Source of the DNA: Bretschneidera sinensis
Taxonomy: Eukaryota > Streptophyta > Magnoliopsida > Brassicales > Akaniaceae
Assembly: GCA_023935145.1 (NCBI GenBank)
Contig: CM043705.1
Coordinates: 20,834,501-20,898,500, forward strand
Direction: 5' to 3'
Length of the DNA stretch: 64,000 nt
The notes under the pieces were generated by a model. That model saw only the letters and a list, made by a program, of their open reading frames with translations, had not been told where the DNA came from and did no database searches. This document shows positions 1 to 11,819 of the stretch, piece by piece (within the stretch, counting starts at the first letter, position 1; each line of letters begins with the position of its first letter). The position numbers and the translations under genes were made by a program.

Positions 1-316
1 TTGACTCAACCCAACCGTAGCATGATCGAGTCTATGAATGGGGGGGCATTCTTGAGATGTGAAATTGTCGTGAAGAATTGAAAGTGAGAGGAGAGTGTTT
101 TTAAAACACGGTATGCGATTCAGTGCTGCAGCTCTGGTTCTCGGGTCTGACTCCAATACAACCTGAAAACAAGAAAATAACTAAGTTAAAACAATAAAAA
201 CTTAACTAAAAGGCAAACATAACGAAAATAAACACACCATACGATTTAAAATTAAAAAAAAAACATAAAAACAAAATGTTAGTTCTAATTTATAGTCTTT
301 AGCTTAACTTTTCGAT
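1..316 (-). other. G1 3' non-coding region after pol
   Basis: This stretch follows the pol stop on the minus strand and holds no ORF of note. At 121-136 it carries a GTGCTGCAGCTCTGG-type motif that recurs in the G1 LTR near 6650. I see no 3' LTR start inside the window. Confidence 0.5.
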
Positions 317-1500
317 TTACGGCTCTTGGAGAATGGTTATGGACGATTGAGGGTCAAACGTCCCCATGATGTAGTGCTTCAATCTGTGCCCGTTGACCTT
401 GAACCTCTCCTTGTTTTTATCATGTCTTATTTCAACAGCACCAAACAATGACACACTTATCACGGTGTATGGTCCGGTCCACCGAGATTTCAGCTTTCCC
501 GGAAATAGACGAAGTTGGTTATTTTACAGAAGAACTTGTTGTCCTAGAACAAATTCTTTCCTTGAAATGTGTTGATCATGTCATTTTTTTTTTGTTTTTT
601 CCTTGTATAACTTTGTATTCTCATATGCTCCTAGTTGAAGTTCTTCTAATTCGTCAACTTGCAACAAAAGCTTTTGTCCTGTAACTATCATATCAAAATT
701 CAAGAATTTTGTAGCCCAATATGCTTTATGCTCGAGTTCTACAGGAAGATGACATGTTTTTCCAAAAACCAGCCTATATGGTGACATTCCTATGGGTGTT
801 TTGAAAGTTGTTCTATATTCCCACAAAGCATCATCTAATTTGAGTGCCCAATCTTTCCTAGAAGTACTCATTGTTTTTTCTAAAATTCTTTTCACCTCCC
901 TATTTGAAACTTCTACCTGACCGCTTGTTTGTGCATGGTATGAGGTGCCAAGTTTGTGAGTCACTCCATATTTTCCTAACAAGGTTCTAAATTGACAATT
1001 GTCAAAGTGTTTACCCCGATCACTAATTATTGTCCTAGGAGTTCCAAACCGGGTAAAGATGTTTTTCTTGAGGAATTGGAGAACCACTTTAGCATCATTA
1101 GTGCGGGTTACTATGGCTTCTACCCATTTAGACACATAATCTACTGCAATTAGAATATACTGATTTGACAAAGATGCGGGATAGGGTCCCATGAAATCAA
1201 TACCCCAAACATCAAATATTTCGCAAATAAGAATATTATTTAAAAGAATTTCATTTCGTTTAGAAATGTTACCAATTCATTGACACCTATCACATGAAGC
1301 AACGTAAGCCTGGGCATCCATAAAATAGAGTCGGCCAATAAAATCCTGATTGTAATACCTTTGCCGCTGTTCAGTTTGCATTGAAATGTCCCCCAACTTC
1401 TCTGTCATGGCAGTAATACAAGATACTGTTAAATTCATTCTCCGGCACACATCTGCGAATCACCTAGTTTACACACAATTTGTATAAATGTGGATCCTCC
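317..1500 (-). pseudogene. G1 integrase (decayed)
   Basis: The integrase inserts element cDNA into the genome. Read on the minus strand it begins with a remnant of the HHCC zinc finger (CHDREVGGHF and later VASCDRC). The catalytic core follows with the first Asp in [10 protein letters not shown], the second in ISDRGKHF and the Glu near QVEVSNRE. The C-terminal tail ends KVNGHRLKHYIMGTF before a stop at 317-319. A stop codon sits just after the zinc finger, near 1278, and another interrupts the region near 1370. The longest open piece is 581-1192. The tail beyond 581 is in a shifted frame. Confidence 0.85.
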
Positions 1501-1565
1501 CAAAAATAATGCTTCACATCGGAAAAGAGCTTCTTTTTCTGTTGATATATATAGTGACTTGGGAT

Positions 1566-3491
1566 CTAGTTTCCTACAAGGTAATTGGCAAAATCACCAA
1601 ACCATGGTGTCTCAGACACAGATAAAACAAAATTAAACGAAGAAATAGAAAATATTTTCTCATCAGGAAATTCTTTGTTAATGCTAATATTAGTCTCTTC
1701 CGGTCTTTCGAGCCTTGATAAGTGGTTTGCCACTTGATTGTTGGTCCCTTTCTTATCTTTGATTTCTAAATCAAATTCTTGAAGAAGGAGAATCGATCTC
1801 AACAGTCTTGGTTTTGCGTCATTCTTCGCTAAAAGATACTTCCAAGCTGCATGGTTAGTATAAACAATAACTTTCGATCTAATAAGATAGGATCGAAACT
1901 TATCAAATGCAAATACAACAGCTAAAAGTTCTTTCTCAGTAGTAGCGTAGTTCAGTTGGGGTCCAATAAGAGTGCGGCTTGCATAATAAATTGTCCTGAA
2001 AACCTTATCTATTCTTTGACCAAGCACTGCCCCAATTGCAGTGTCACTGGCATCACACATTAATTCTAATGGAAGGCTCCAATCCGGTGCTAGCACAATA
2101 GGAGCAGTCACCAACTTATCCTTTAATGTAGCAAATGCGTACAAACATTCATCAGAGAAGTTAAACTTCACATCTTTTACAAGAAGATTAGAAAGAGGTT
2201 TAAAGATTTTTGAAAAATCCTTAATGAATCTCCTGTAAAATCCTGCATGCCCCAGAAAACTTCTGATGACTTTGACTGAAGTGGGAGGTGGGAGTTTTTC
2301 TATTACATCCACCTTTGCCTTGTCAACTTCAATACCCTTAGATGATATTTTATGCCCTAACATTATCCCTTCATGAACCATGAAACGGCATTTCTCCCAA
2401 TTCAGTACAAGGTTCGTCTCTTCTCATCGCTGCAAGACCAAAGATAGATTATGAAGGCAATCGTCGAAGGTTAGACCAAATAGTGTAAAATCATCCATGA
2501 AGATCTCTAAAAATTTTTCGGTCATATAAAAAAAAATTGTCATCATACAATGTTGAAAAGTTGCGGGTGCATTACAGAGACCAAAAGACATCCTCCTATA
2601 TGCAAACGTGCCATAAGGACATGTAAACGTTATCTTTTCTTGATCCTCGGGTTCTATGGGAATCTGGTTATATCCCGAATAACCATCAAGTAAATAGTAG
2701 AACCTGTGACTTGCTAATCTTTCCAATATTTGATCAATAAAAGGTAAAGGAAAGTGATCTTTTCTTGTGGCATCATTTAATTTTCTATAATCAATGCAAA
2801 AAGGCTAACCTGTCACAGTTCTAGTGGGGATCAATTCATTATTATTATTTTTCACAACAGTGATCCCACCTTTCTTTGGTACTACTTGTACCGGGCTAGT
2901 CCAAGCACTATCAGAAATAGGATAAATAATACCTGCATCAAGCAATTTTACTACTTCCTTCTTAACAACCTCTTGCATTGCTGGATTCAAGCGTCTCTGT
3001 GGTTGAACAGTAGGCTTGAAGTTCTCATCCATGAGAATTTTGTGGGTGCAAATTGAAGGGCTAATTCCTTTGATATCCGCTATTGTCCACCCCAAAACCT
3101 TTTTGTGCCTTCTTAGGACTTCCAACAGCCGTTCTTCCATTTTACCTGTCAACGAAGAAGATATTAAGACAAGAAAAATATTTTTCTCTAAATGAGCAGG
3201 TAAAGTTTTCAATTCAATTGTTATTATTGGTTCTTTTGGCACTTCTATTCCCATTTCAGACTCAAAGTTCCTTGCTTCTTCTTGGATGACGAGTTCTTCA
3301 GTGGTAGTAGTTCCTGATTCCATGATGCATCTCTCCAAAGTATCTTCATTTAATGTTTTCTCCTGAAACTCCTTAATGAGGTTATCAACAATATCCACTT
3401 GAAAACAAGAAGAAATAGATAAGTCAGAAGAATATTTCATAATTTTATATATATCAAAAACTACTTGCTCATCATTGACTCTTAAAATCAA
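1566..3491 (-). pseudogene. G1 reverse transcriptase and RNase H (decayed)
   Basis: Read on the minus strand, 2805-3491 carries the RT N-terminus with RRLNPAMQEVVKKEV and AGIIYPISDSAWTSPVQVVPKKGG. Then 2424-2726 carries the fingers and palm with LDGYSGYNQIPI, the GLCNAPATFQ motif and the polymerase motif FMDD. Finally 1566-2381 has the thumb ([16 protein letters not shown]) and RNase H, with the first Asp in LMCDASD and [13 protein letters not shown]. The three open pieces are in different frames or are separated by stops near 2426 and 2804. All expected motifs are still readable. Confidence 0.9.
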
Positions 3492-3890
3492 TTTCCCTTA
3501 TTGTACATCAATTAGGGCTCTCCCTGTAGCAAGGAATGGACGTCCCAGTATAAGAGGTACCTCACGATCCTCTTCCATGTCGAGAATAATGAAGTCTACA
3601 GGGAATATAAATTTATCAACCTTTACCAGTACATCTTCTATAATTCCCCGTGGTCTCTTAATCGATCAATCAACTAATTACAACGACACTGTCGTTGTTT
3701 TGACTTCTCATAATCCACTAAAAATTGAAAGAGGCATAAGATTGATACTTGCACCAAGGTCACATAAAGCTTTATCAAAGAATGAACTTCCCAAAGTGCA
3801 GGGTATAGTAAAACTCCCTGGATCTTTCAATTTTGGAGGTAGCTTGTTTTGCAGTATGGTGCTACACTCTTCAGTTAACATCACCGTTCC
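3484..3890 (-). pseudogene. G1 retroviral-type aspartic protease (decayed)
   Basis: Read on the minus strand the active-site motif CDLGASINLMP lies near 3740-3775, and the flap and C-terminal motif [16 protein letters not shown] near 3505-3560. This is the retropepsin arrangement of plant gypsy elements, which cleaves the Gag-Pol polyprotein. In-frame stops follow the active site (near 3705), occur near 3665, and follow IDVQ (near 3500). The protease therefore cannot be made from this copy. Confidence 0.85.
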
Positions 3891-5485
3891 TTATTCCTCG
3901 AGATTTCGTTTGTTAGACAAAATTTCCTTCAAAAATTTAGTGTAACTAGGCATCTGTGATAAAGCCTCTGCAAATGGAATGTTAATATGCAATTTCTTGA
4001 AAATCTTTAAAAATTTTGAGAATTGCATATCTAATTTTTCTTTCTTAAATTTCTGAGGATAGGGAAGAGGTGGCATATACAGAGTTAGAATCGATCAAAC
4101 CTTTACCAGTAGACTTCTTTTTTTAAACAAGTTTCTCCTCTTGCGTGGTCTCTTCTTTCTCGCCTTCTTGATTAGTGATTTCTTTAGATTTTGGCTTATC
4201 CAATCGTGTGCCACTCCTTAGTGTTATGGCCTTGGTATCCTCCTTAGGATTTTTTTTTTCTGTGTTACTCGAAAGAGAGCCTTGTGCACGTCCAGAAATT
4301 ATAGTTGCTAGTTGGCCCACCTGAACTTCCAGATTTCTGATGGATGCTTCTTGATTTTGGAACCAAGTTTCTACTGAATTTAAGAATTTGGCCATCATGT
4401 CCTCCAAGTTGGATTTTTCTTCTTGAGATAGGTATTTAGGAGGAGGTTGTTTCGCATTGTTTTGATTCCAAGACAAATTTGGGTGATTCCTCCATCCTGG
4501 ATTATATGAATTGCAATATGGATTGTTTTACCTATGAAAATTTGAAACAAGATTAGCTTGTTCAGCAGATGAATTAGATGCAAATTGATTACCTGCTTGA
4601 CAGTTACTGTTATGGTGGTCACTACCACCACACAATTCACATATAACATGTGTAGTAGGATGAAGTCCATCTATTTGTGCTGCTAAAGCTATAACAGCAT
4701 CTATATTGTGCAATCCTGAGGCTCTATTAACAGGTAACCTTTCAACTGGCCATTGATAAGAACTTGTGGCCATCTCTGTAGCAATTCAATAGCTTCTTCT
4801 AGAGTTTTTCTCATGATAGTGCCACCTGCAGCTGCATCAATAATATTTCGGGTTGTACTGGTTAAACCATTATAAAAATTTTGTACTTGCATCTAAGTGG
4901 GCAACTCGTGATGAGGACATCTTCTCAAAAGGTCTTTAAAACGTTCCCATGCCTCATAGAGTGACTCCCTATCGACTTGCAAAAACATAGTGATTTCATT
5001 ACGTAACTTAAAGTATTTCCCTAAAAAAATTTGTGCCAATTCTGCCTATGTCATTGTGGATCCTGCTAGCAAGGAAGTGAACCAGCTTTTTGCTTTATCC
5101 CTTAGTGAAAATGGAAAAAGCCTTAAGTGAATTGCATCCTCTGATACTCCGTTATGCTTAAATGTGTTGCAAATTTCAAGAAAATTTGCTAAGTGAACAT
5201 TTGGATCTTCTTGCGATAAGCCCCAAATTGTACTGAATGTTGAATCATCTGAATGATGGTAGGCTTAATTTCGAAATTGTTCGCTTGTATAGGTGGTCGT
5301 CGGATGCTAGATTCAACACCATCTATCTTTGGCACAGTATAATCCCAAAGTGCATGTTGCACCTCTGTATTGTTTCCTTCTGCCATTATATTGACTGTTA
5401 CTAACACTGCTCTTCTCAAAGCATGAAAAGTACACTCAATTTCTGGATTAAATTCTGCAAGTATTCCCCCACTAGTACGTGTCAT
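3891..5485 (-). pseudogene. G1 gag (decayed)
   Basis: Gag is the structural protein of the retrotransposon particle. Read on the minus strand it starts near 5485 just after the primer site. Mid-gag carries the NGLTSTTRNIIDAAAGGT motif at about 4800-4880. A zinc knuckle of form CX2CX4HX4C (CELCGGSDHHNSNC) lies near 4595-4640. The linker toward the protease ends HINIPFAEALSQMPSY at 3930-3975. The frame is broken several times, between 4892 and 5189 and around 4480-4530. Confidence 0.85.
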
Positions 5486-5586
5486 GCACTAGAAAAGAAA
5501 ACCCTGAAAAATAAGATTAAAAACCAAATTAACAAACTCTCAAATTAACTAGTAGAATCACAATAAATGTAAAATTTTATTTCAGT

Positions 5587-5603
5587 CCCCGGCAACGGCG
5601 CCA
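5587..5603 (-). promoter_or_regulatory. G1 primer-binding site, tRNA-Asp
   Basis: The plus strand here equals the 3' end of tRNA-Asp including CCA (CCCCGGCAACGGCGCCA). The minus-strand transcript would therefore pair with that tRNA to prime cDNA synthesis. It lies 6 bp from the LTR end. Only the 3' 17 nt of a tRNA are present, so this is not a tRNA gene. Confidence 0.9.
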
Positions 5604-5609
5604 AAAACT

Positions 5610-7022
5610 TGATGCGATAGAATTAATACTAGCAAGTGCACTAATTGTTCAAGTAATAAAATAATGAGTGAATATTGTTCCCAACAAGGACTGAATAGAA
5701 TATACAGTCAGCATGACTCAACTCTTAACGTTATTTGAGCAAATGAATAATTGTAGGAGACAAATTTACTAAAAATTAACTAAAGGAAAAATAGATGACA
5801 ATGGTAAATAAAAGGAAAAATTGCAAACTTTGGAAAAAGATTCTAATAATCTAATGTGCTAAGGACTCGACTTCACCTAAACCATTATTGCCAAGAGTTT
5901 CGAATACATTTTTCAAGATGGTAAAATTCCCAATAAATTAGTTTTCCTTATTCCAGGTCTAACCACAATCTCTAGAATCATTAATTTTAAATATCCATAT
6001 TTTAGGTCTATTCTAGATTAATTCAACTTAAAAAGCATTAAGTTCAGTGGAATTCTTTTCAATTAAAACTCCCTATTCGGTTACGATTTAAATGGACCAC
6101 ATAAATTTCCTAGAATCCTATTCGGTTATTTCTATTTCATTCATGGCATGTTTTACCCTGGCTTTTGCATAGACAACAACCCAACATCATATTTATTAAT
6201 TCAACCATTCATAAAAACAGAGCTTCTCTATTCGACACATCACCATGCTTAAAGAAGAAATTAAAATAACAAAAAGAATTAAGAACAATAAAGCACACTC
6301 TTTGAAAAAAAATATTAAATTCCAATTTGTCCAAACAACAACTCAAGACATAGGTTTAGGATTCATCTATCCTTAACACAAAAAATACCTACTCCATAAT
6401 AATATCCAAATAAACCAAGTTCATATCATAGAACATCAACATAACTAAATAAAAATAAAGCAAAACCAGAGAGGAATGATTAAAAGCTTCAGAAGAGCCT
6501 CCACCAAAGTCTAAAACTCTCATTTTGTGTCTTCTCTCCTCCAAAATCTATTTTTCTTTTTAACAACTGCCACCACTCTTTCGTTCAGCTAGGGTTACTA
6601 TTTATAATTTTCTGAATCTACCGGCCAACACTACAGCGCTGACTTCCCAGTGCCGCAGCTCTGGGCGCATATCGTACTCTAACCAGAGCTACAGCGCCCC
6701 GTGAACCAACACTGCAGCTTTGAGTCCCTGCCAAATTCCAGTGCTGCAGTTTTAAGTTTCTGTCTTCTCTTCACAAATATCGCCCTTCCAGCGCTGTAGT
6801 GCTCAATGTCTAGAGTTGCGGCGCTGAGCTTTTGCACAGCAAATTCCCAAGACTCAGCATTCACAATAAATATTAAAATTAAATAAAACAAACTAATAAT
6901 AGAATAAAATAAACTAACTAAAAAATTGCTAAAAACACATGAAACACAAATCTAATGCTCAAGATCAACACCAAATTACGTGCCTAAAAGTAGTATAATA
7001 ACATGATTTTTTAGAGTTATCA
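5610..7022 (-). repeat. 5' LTR of gypsy G1
   Basis: The repeat runs from TGATGCGATAG next to the primer site to TTAGAGTTATCA at the junction with copia sequence. On the minus strand it therefore starts TGATAACTCTAAAAA and ends CGCATCA. It is 1413 bp, within the range for Athila/Tat-like LTRs. A TATA-like box (TTATAAAT on the minus strand) lies near 6599-6607. Just upstream of it, at 6628-6830, is a cluster of related GCGCTG / GCTGCAG motifs. The partner LTR is outside the window, so identity between LTRs cannot be judged. Confidence 0.85.
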
Positions 7023-8545
7023 CGGACCTCAGATGATGCAAATTTGTGGGAGGATGTTATGAAAGAGAAGACGCATGCACTGGAGAAGAATGAAACATGG
7101 AGCCTTGTGAAATTTCCTTGAGATACGAAGGCAATTGGGTGCAAATGGATTTTCAAGGAAAAAAACAAATACATATAGAATGGTAGAAAAGTATAAGGCA
7201 CGTTTGGTTGCAAAGGGGGTACTCGCAAATAGAGGAAATTGACTATGGTGAGACATTTTCCCCGATAGCAAAGTTGACATATATCATATATGTCTGATCC
7301 ATGACAACTGCTTACGATCTAGAGGTTGCGCAACTGGATGTGAAGACAGTTTTCCTTCATGGGGACGTAGAGGAGGAAATTTACATGAAACAGCCTGAAG
7401 GCTTTGTGAGCAAAGGCAAGAAAGAGCTGGTTTGTAAATTGAAGAAGCCTTTGTACAGACTAAAGCAGTCACCACGGATGTGGTACCAAAATTTTGATAA
7501 ATATGTCATTCAACTTGGGTTCATCAGCAATTATGTTGTTCATTGCGTCTATGTGAAAAGGTTAGGGGTTGATTTTGTCATTTTAACATTGTATGTTGAT
7601 GATATACTATTGATTGGAAATAATAAGAAGATGATTAGCACTGTGAAGGCCTTGTTGGCAAGGCAGTTTGACATGAAAGATTTAGGGCCAACAAACTTTA
7701 TATTGGGTATGCAGATAAAGAGGGATCATAAAAATCGAAAACTGTGGCTAAGTCAAAAGAAGTATACTGAAGAAGTATTGAAGAAATTTTCCCCGAAGAT
7801 GGAGAAATAAGCTAAAGAGATGGCATATGTACCTATGCTAGTATGGTTAGAAGCTTGATGTACGCCATGGTATGTACAAGACTAGATATTGCCCAAGCAG
7901 TGGGAGTATTGAGTAGATATATGTCTAATCTTGGGAAAGAGTATTGGACTGCAATCAAGAGAGTTCTTAGATATCTTCGTGGCACGTTAGAGTTTGCATT
8001 ATGTTATGGAGGTATGGGTGGCAAGAAGAATCTTGATATTGTAGGATCAGTTGATGCTTACTGGGGAGGAGACATTGATAACAGGAGGTCTACAAGCGGA
8101 TATGTGTTCAATTTGTTTGGTGGGGCAATGAGTTAGATGAGCGAAAAGCAAAGTGTTGTTCTCTCTTCATCTACAGAAGCAGATTATATGGCAATAACTA
8201 ATGCTGGAAAGGAATTGGTTTGGCTTCAAAGGTTGTGTGTTGAGCTTGGGTTTAAACAACAAGCAGTGATGGTGAAATGTGAAAATCAAGGTGTTGTCTT
8301 CTTAGTAAAGAATCATACATTTCATTCACAGACAAAGCACATTAATATCCAGTATCACTTCATCTGAGAAAAAATTGAAGAAAATGTGATAATCTTGAAG
8401 AAATTCGATACAAAAGTGAACAACCCAGATTTTTTGACTAAGGCAGTTAGTCTAGTAAAGTTTGACTGGTGTGCCACTGAGATGGGCTTGAAGAAACAGA
8501 GTCCTGGGAAGTTTTCCATGTTTGTGAAGTATTTACCACGTGGAA
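7023..8545 (+). pseudogene. Copia A reverse transcriptase and RNase H (decayed)
   Basis: The first readable residues (WEDVMKEKTHALEKNETW) match the start of the copia RT domain directly after the G1 junction. An open piece at 7301-7810 has LDVKTVFLHGDVEEEIYM, QPEGF and the polymerase motif YVDDIL. After a stop and an apparent deletion near 7808 the RNase H region resumes (7843-8136) with YAMVCTRLDIAQAVGVLSRY. The RNase H core then has a Trp-to-stop change at 8134-8136 and continues with SSSTEADYMAITNAGKE. A further Arg-type codon is a stop near 8366. The pieces match a typical copia pol C-terminal half. Confidence 0.88.
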
Positions 8546-8548
8546 GAT

Positions 8549-8958
8549 TGTTAGAGTTGGTGCATACTTCACGGGACCAGATCTGTAGAACCCTAGAGGA
8601 ACATGGGGGTCCCACTCCTCAAAGAATGGGCGGGGGTTAGGGGGCAGCGCCCCCGAAACTTTCAGGCCCTGTACATGAGTTGGGTCTGGTTTTTTGCTTA
8701 GCGATTTGGGCTTGGGCCTATGAATAGCTGTAGTTCTGCAGCAGGGCAGAAATCCTAATTAAACCCTAATTAGGACGTCTTAAGTTGCTTATAAATACTC
8801 GTTATATATTGAGCATACATTATAACGAGAGATTTGTGAGGTTGATAATTAGAAACTTCTAGCAGGACGTAGCCCTATTCTGGGGTGAACCTGGGTAAAT
8901 CTTGTCTTCTTTTCTTTCTGTTTATAATTCATGTGATTAACAGGTCTCGAATCGTTCA
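8549..8958 (+). repeat. 3' LTR of copia A (410 bp)
   Basis: It starts TGTTAGAGTTGGTGCAT right after a short purine tract (GTGGAAGAT) and ends CTCGAATCGTTCA. A TATA-like TTATAAATA lies near 8789. Boundaries are set by alignment to the solo LTR at 17841-18251, which shares both ends. Confidence 0.88.
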
Positions 8959-10505
8959 GGGCTTCCGCATCATCTCTTTTCACCACAATCTTCGTATCCT
9001 CTATCTCTTGGCATTTTCAAAGACCAAACCCCTTATCCCCCATAGCAGCGTTGTTGCAACTTCACCACCATCTCCTCGCCAAACCCTAAAAAAACTAAAG
9101 CTCCCTTCCTTGCCTCTAACACGAGCCACTGGGTCTTCAACCTCCACAACGCGAGCCCCCTGTCTTAGCCGTCACCACCGTCGTGTTGACATCATCGAAA
9201 TCTACAGCAGAATGGGCCGAATTTTTGCTCTATTTCGTCTTGATTGTTTTACTTTTTTTTTTTTTTTTTTCATCGGAGATGTTTGGAAACCCAAACAAAG
9301 TGGGTTCCCAAATAACTCCATAATATGCTTAAAAATTAGAAAATTAATTTGGTTTTTAGATTGTTAATTTTCTAGTTTATATTCCTTTGTTTGTTGAAAT
9401 CAGCTTGAAATTAACTACCTCAGTGTCCAAGTGGAAATTAAAGTAATTTATTTCTGAAAAATGGACACGAAAAGACTTGATTGATGGCAAAATGAACGTT
9501 GTTGACCTGATTGTTATTTTTCAGACCCTAAGGATTAAAATAGGAATCGGGCCCATCTTCAAGGACCAGAGTGCATATTAAGCAGTAAAAACCATGAAGT
9601 CATGAACAAGAATCGGGGACCCGTAGTTTTCCTCTGATGCTTTGAAGCCTGCTACTGCAGTCTCATAAAAGAGGGACAAGCATCTTGCTGTCTATTGTCC
9701 TATGTGACTGTACTCCTGGGCACAAAAATAGTGAGCAAGGAAAAAGATGCTTATCTACCATGTTGGTAGGTCACTTTTAGAATATTTCCAATCACAAGAA
9801 AAATCCAAGGCCAAGCGGTCTTTCGCTTCCCCTGTGATCTGTCCTTGTCAAGTCACGCTAAGCAAACTGGAATAATTAAGCTAATCAATTGAAACCACGT
9901 GAAATGTGTTTTACTATTCAGGCATCTTTCTCTTTCAAAATAATGCAAATATACCCTTGTTATCACCTAATTCATGCTATAATTCCAATCATCCTGGATT
10001 AACAAAATCGAGTTTGCAAACATCATCAAGATTTAGTCCCTTGAAATAATCAGATTAATTTGTATTATTATATAATTTTTTATTTTAATAATTAATTAAT
10101 TTATATTATTATTATTATTATTGTTGTTGCTGCTGCTGCTGCTGCTTTTAACTTCATGCATGCTTTTGTTGGCTGCATGGGAATATGTACTTTGTCAAGC
10201 AAATCAACAAAGAAGTTACATTTACATTTAAGATGGGTTTTCTCAATGATATTTTCTCTGTGATTTGACCCTTGAGCTGGAATTAATGAGCTAGCGATAT
10301 ATCTCATGTCGTGGAGCTATAGCAGGGGCAGAGTGATATGTGCTACAGAGAGGTACAGTAAATGCCTACCTCAAATAATGAGTTGACTTTATAATACATT
10401 TTTAATTGAGGATTGAAAATAACAGTTTGATTGAATTGGAATTAACATTTTTAATTGAATGATTTACATCTAGAAGTTACGATTGGACTACTAATAACAT
10501 ATTTT
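8959..10505. other. Intergenic stretch without a supported gene
   Basis: An ORF to about 9365 begins inside the LTR and has no recognisable domain. A poly-T run lies near 9251-9270. From 9370 to 10505 I see only AT-rich non-coding sequence and one microsatellite (10103-10147). Confidence 0.5.
10103..10147. repeat. Compound trinucleotide microsatellite
   Basis: An (ATT)n run passes into (GTT)n and then (GCT)n, about 45 bp in total. Confidence 0.85.
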
Positions 10506-11118
10506 TATTAAGATTTTGACTCAAATTCTCACTAATAATTTTTTTTAATTAATTTAAAAAAAATAGTTTTTATTTTGTAATTGCTTATTCTAGTAGGATT
10601 AATAGTTGTTTCCTATTGAATGGTTGTTTGTTCTAACTATAAAAGTAGTAATAGTAAAAGTAGTAATCTTCTATGTTGTTGTTCTTTTCTAATTGAATTA
10701 GGAAAATATTATCTATATAAAAAGGTCCTAGTAAACTTTTGAGGTATACGCATAATTCTCATATACATTGTAAACTATAGGGATTTACTACTAGAGTTAG
10801 GATGTAAACTTTGGGTGTATTGGAGTTTTTGGTTGTCAAGTAGAGATGTCATTTACAACTAGAGTTAGATTGAGAGCTTGATTGTATTAGGGCTTTGGGG
10901 TTGTGAGGTAATGAGATTTTAGCAATTTTTCTCTTTCTAAAGTTGTAATTGAAGATTAATAAAATTGTGGGTTTGTTGATGGACATAGGCAAAGAGGTTG
11001 CCAAACTATGTTAAATTGTTGTGTTATTGCTCTTTGTTTGTTTTGCCTATTTAATTGTTGTAGTTGTGTTTTTTTCCTAAAATTTGAGTAGGTGGATTTT
11101 AGAGGTAAAATCTCAACA
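10506..11118 (+). repeat. 5' LTR of element R
   Basis: It aligns along its length to 11820-12423. The start is eroded (TATTAAGATTTTG against TGTTAGGATTTTGG in the partner). It ends GGTAAAATCTCAACA. A TATA box (CTATATAAAAAGG) lies near 10713-10725. Confidence 0.85.
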
Positions 11119-11120
11119 AA

Positions 11121-11132
11121 TGGTATCAGAGT
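11121..11132 (+). promoter_or_regulatory. Element R primer-binding site, tRNA-Met type
   Basis: TGGTATCAGAGT begins 2 bp after the LTR end. It differs by one base from the common plant initiator-tRNA primer site TGGTATCAGAGC. Confidence 0.85.
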
Positions 11133-11211
11133 TGTGGTTATGATAGCAAAAATAGAAAAAAGTAATCATGATAAATATTGAGCTATTTGATAAAAAAAAA
11201 AAAAAAGATGG

Positions 11212-11772
11212 GTGATGGTATGTCTACTAGTCTTTTTCAATACCGTTATCACTAATTTGTTGAGTAGTATATTGACAGAGATGAAGTACTTGCCACCAGA
11301 AGAAGATGACATTGTCATGATGTTAATGGTGGGAAAGAAAGTTTGGATGGATGGGGAGGTTCCCGTGGTACAGGCCAAGTATGTTAGAGGTTTAAGAATT
11401 TTTTGTGATTATATCAAGAGAAGAGCCAAAAAAAGTGAACGAGTGGGGCACTTCAAGGAATGAGGATGAAAGATCAAGATCCAAGTCTCTAGATTTTCAA
11501 ATAAGGAGTGCATATACAATGAGGAAGAGAAACACACACAATTGCAAAGCAAAGCCATGATGGAGGACTTGGAGGAGTTAACTAGAACAAAGGAGAGTGA
11601 TAATGAAAAGGCTAGTGAGAATAATGAGATGCAAGTTCTTGATAGTTCAAAGGTAGTGATGATATATACCATGAACAAACATAGATTGTACATGTTGAAT
11701 GAGAGGATGATTACTTCGAAGAGTAAGCGGATGAGATGGGAAGACCAAAAGGAAGGATCACACCAAGAATAA
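11212..11772 (+). other. Internal region of element R with two short ORFs of unknown origin
   Basis: ORFs at 11212-11463 (about 83 residues, acidic then basic, with PPEEDDIVMMLMVGKKVW) and 11542-11772 (76 residues, charged and Lys/Glu-rich) are separated by stops. I do not recognise either. They lack the gag fold motifs and zinc knuckle seen in the other elements here. They could be degraded gag or sequence captured from elsewhere. Confidence 0.4.
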
Positions 11773-11819
11773 AGTCAAATTTAATAATGAGGTGGAGAAT
11801 TTGAGCCAATGTGGAGATT

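Larger units (their letters stand above)
1..7022 (-). mobile_element. Ty3/gypsy LTR retrotransposon G1, left part cut by window edge
   Basis: Read on the minus strand the order is 5' LTR (5610-7022), tRNA-Asp primer site (5587-5603), gag with a CCHC knuckle, aspartic protease, RT, RNase H and integrase, ending at a pol stop near 317. The 3' LTR lies beyond the window start. Domain order PR-RT-RH-IN is the Ty3/gypsy order. The tRNA-Asp primer and the pol C-terminal motif KERFKVNGHRLKHY fit the Athila/Tat-like plant lineage. Every domain has stops or frameshifts, so this copy is dead. At its right edge the sequence switches directly into the RT of a copia element, so G1 is nested in that element. 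Confidence 0.9.
7023..8958 (+). mobile_element. 3' part of Ty1/copia element A
   Basis: The left edge is the G1 insertion junction. The missing 5' LTR, gag and integrase must lie beyond the window on the far side of G1. What remains is RT, RNase H, polypurine tract and 3' LTR. A 411-bp solo LTR of the same family sits in copia B at 17841-18251. Multiple stops show that it is dead. Confidence 0.88.

Noticed and set aside
5587..5603. tRNA-Asp gene
   Set aside because: Only the last 17 nt match. It is the retrotransposon primer site next to an LTR.
8885..9367. 160-codon ORF after the copia A LTR
   Set aside because: It starts inside the LTR and contains a poly-Phe run from poly-T. No family match is recognised.
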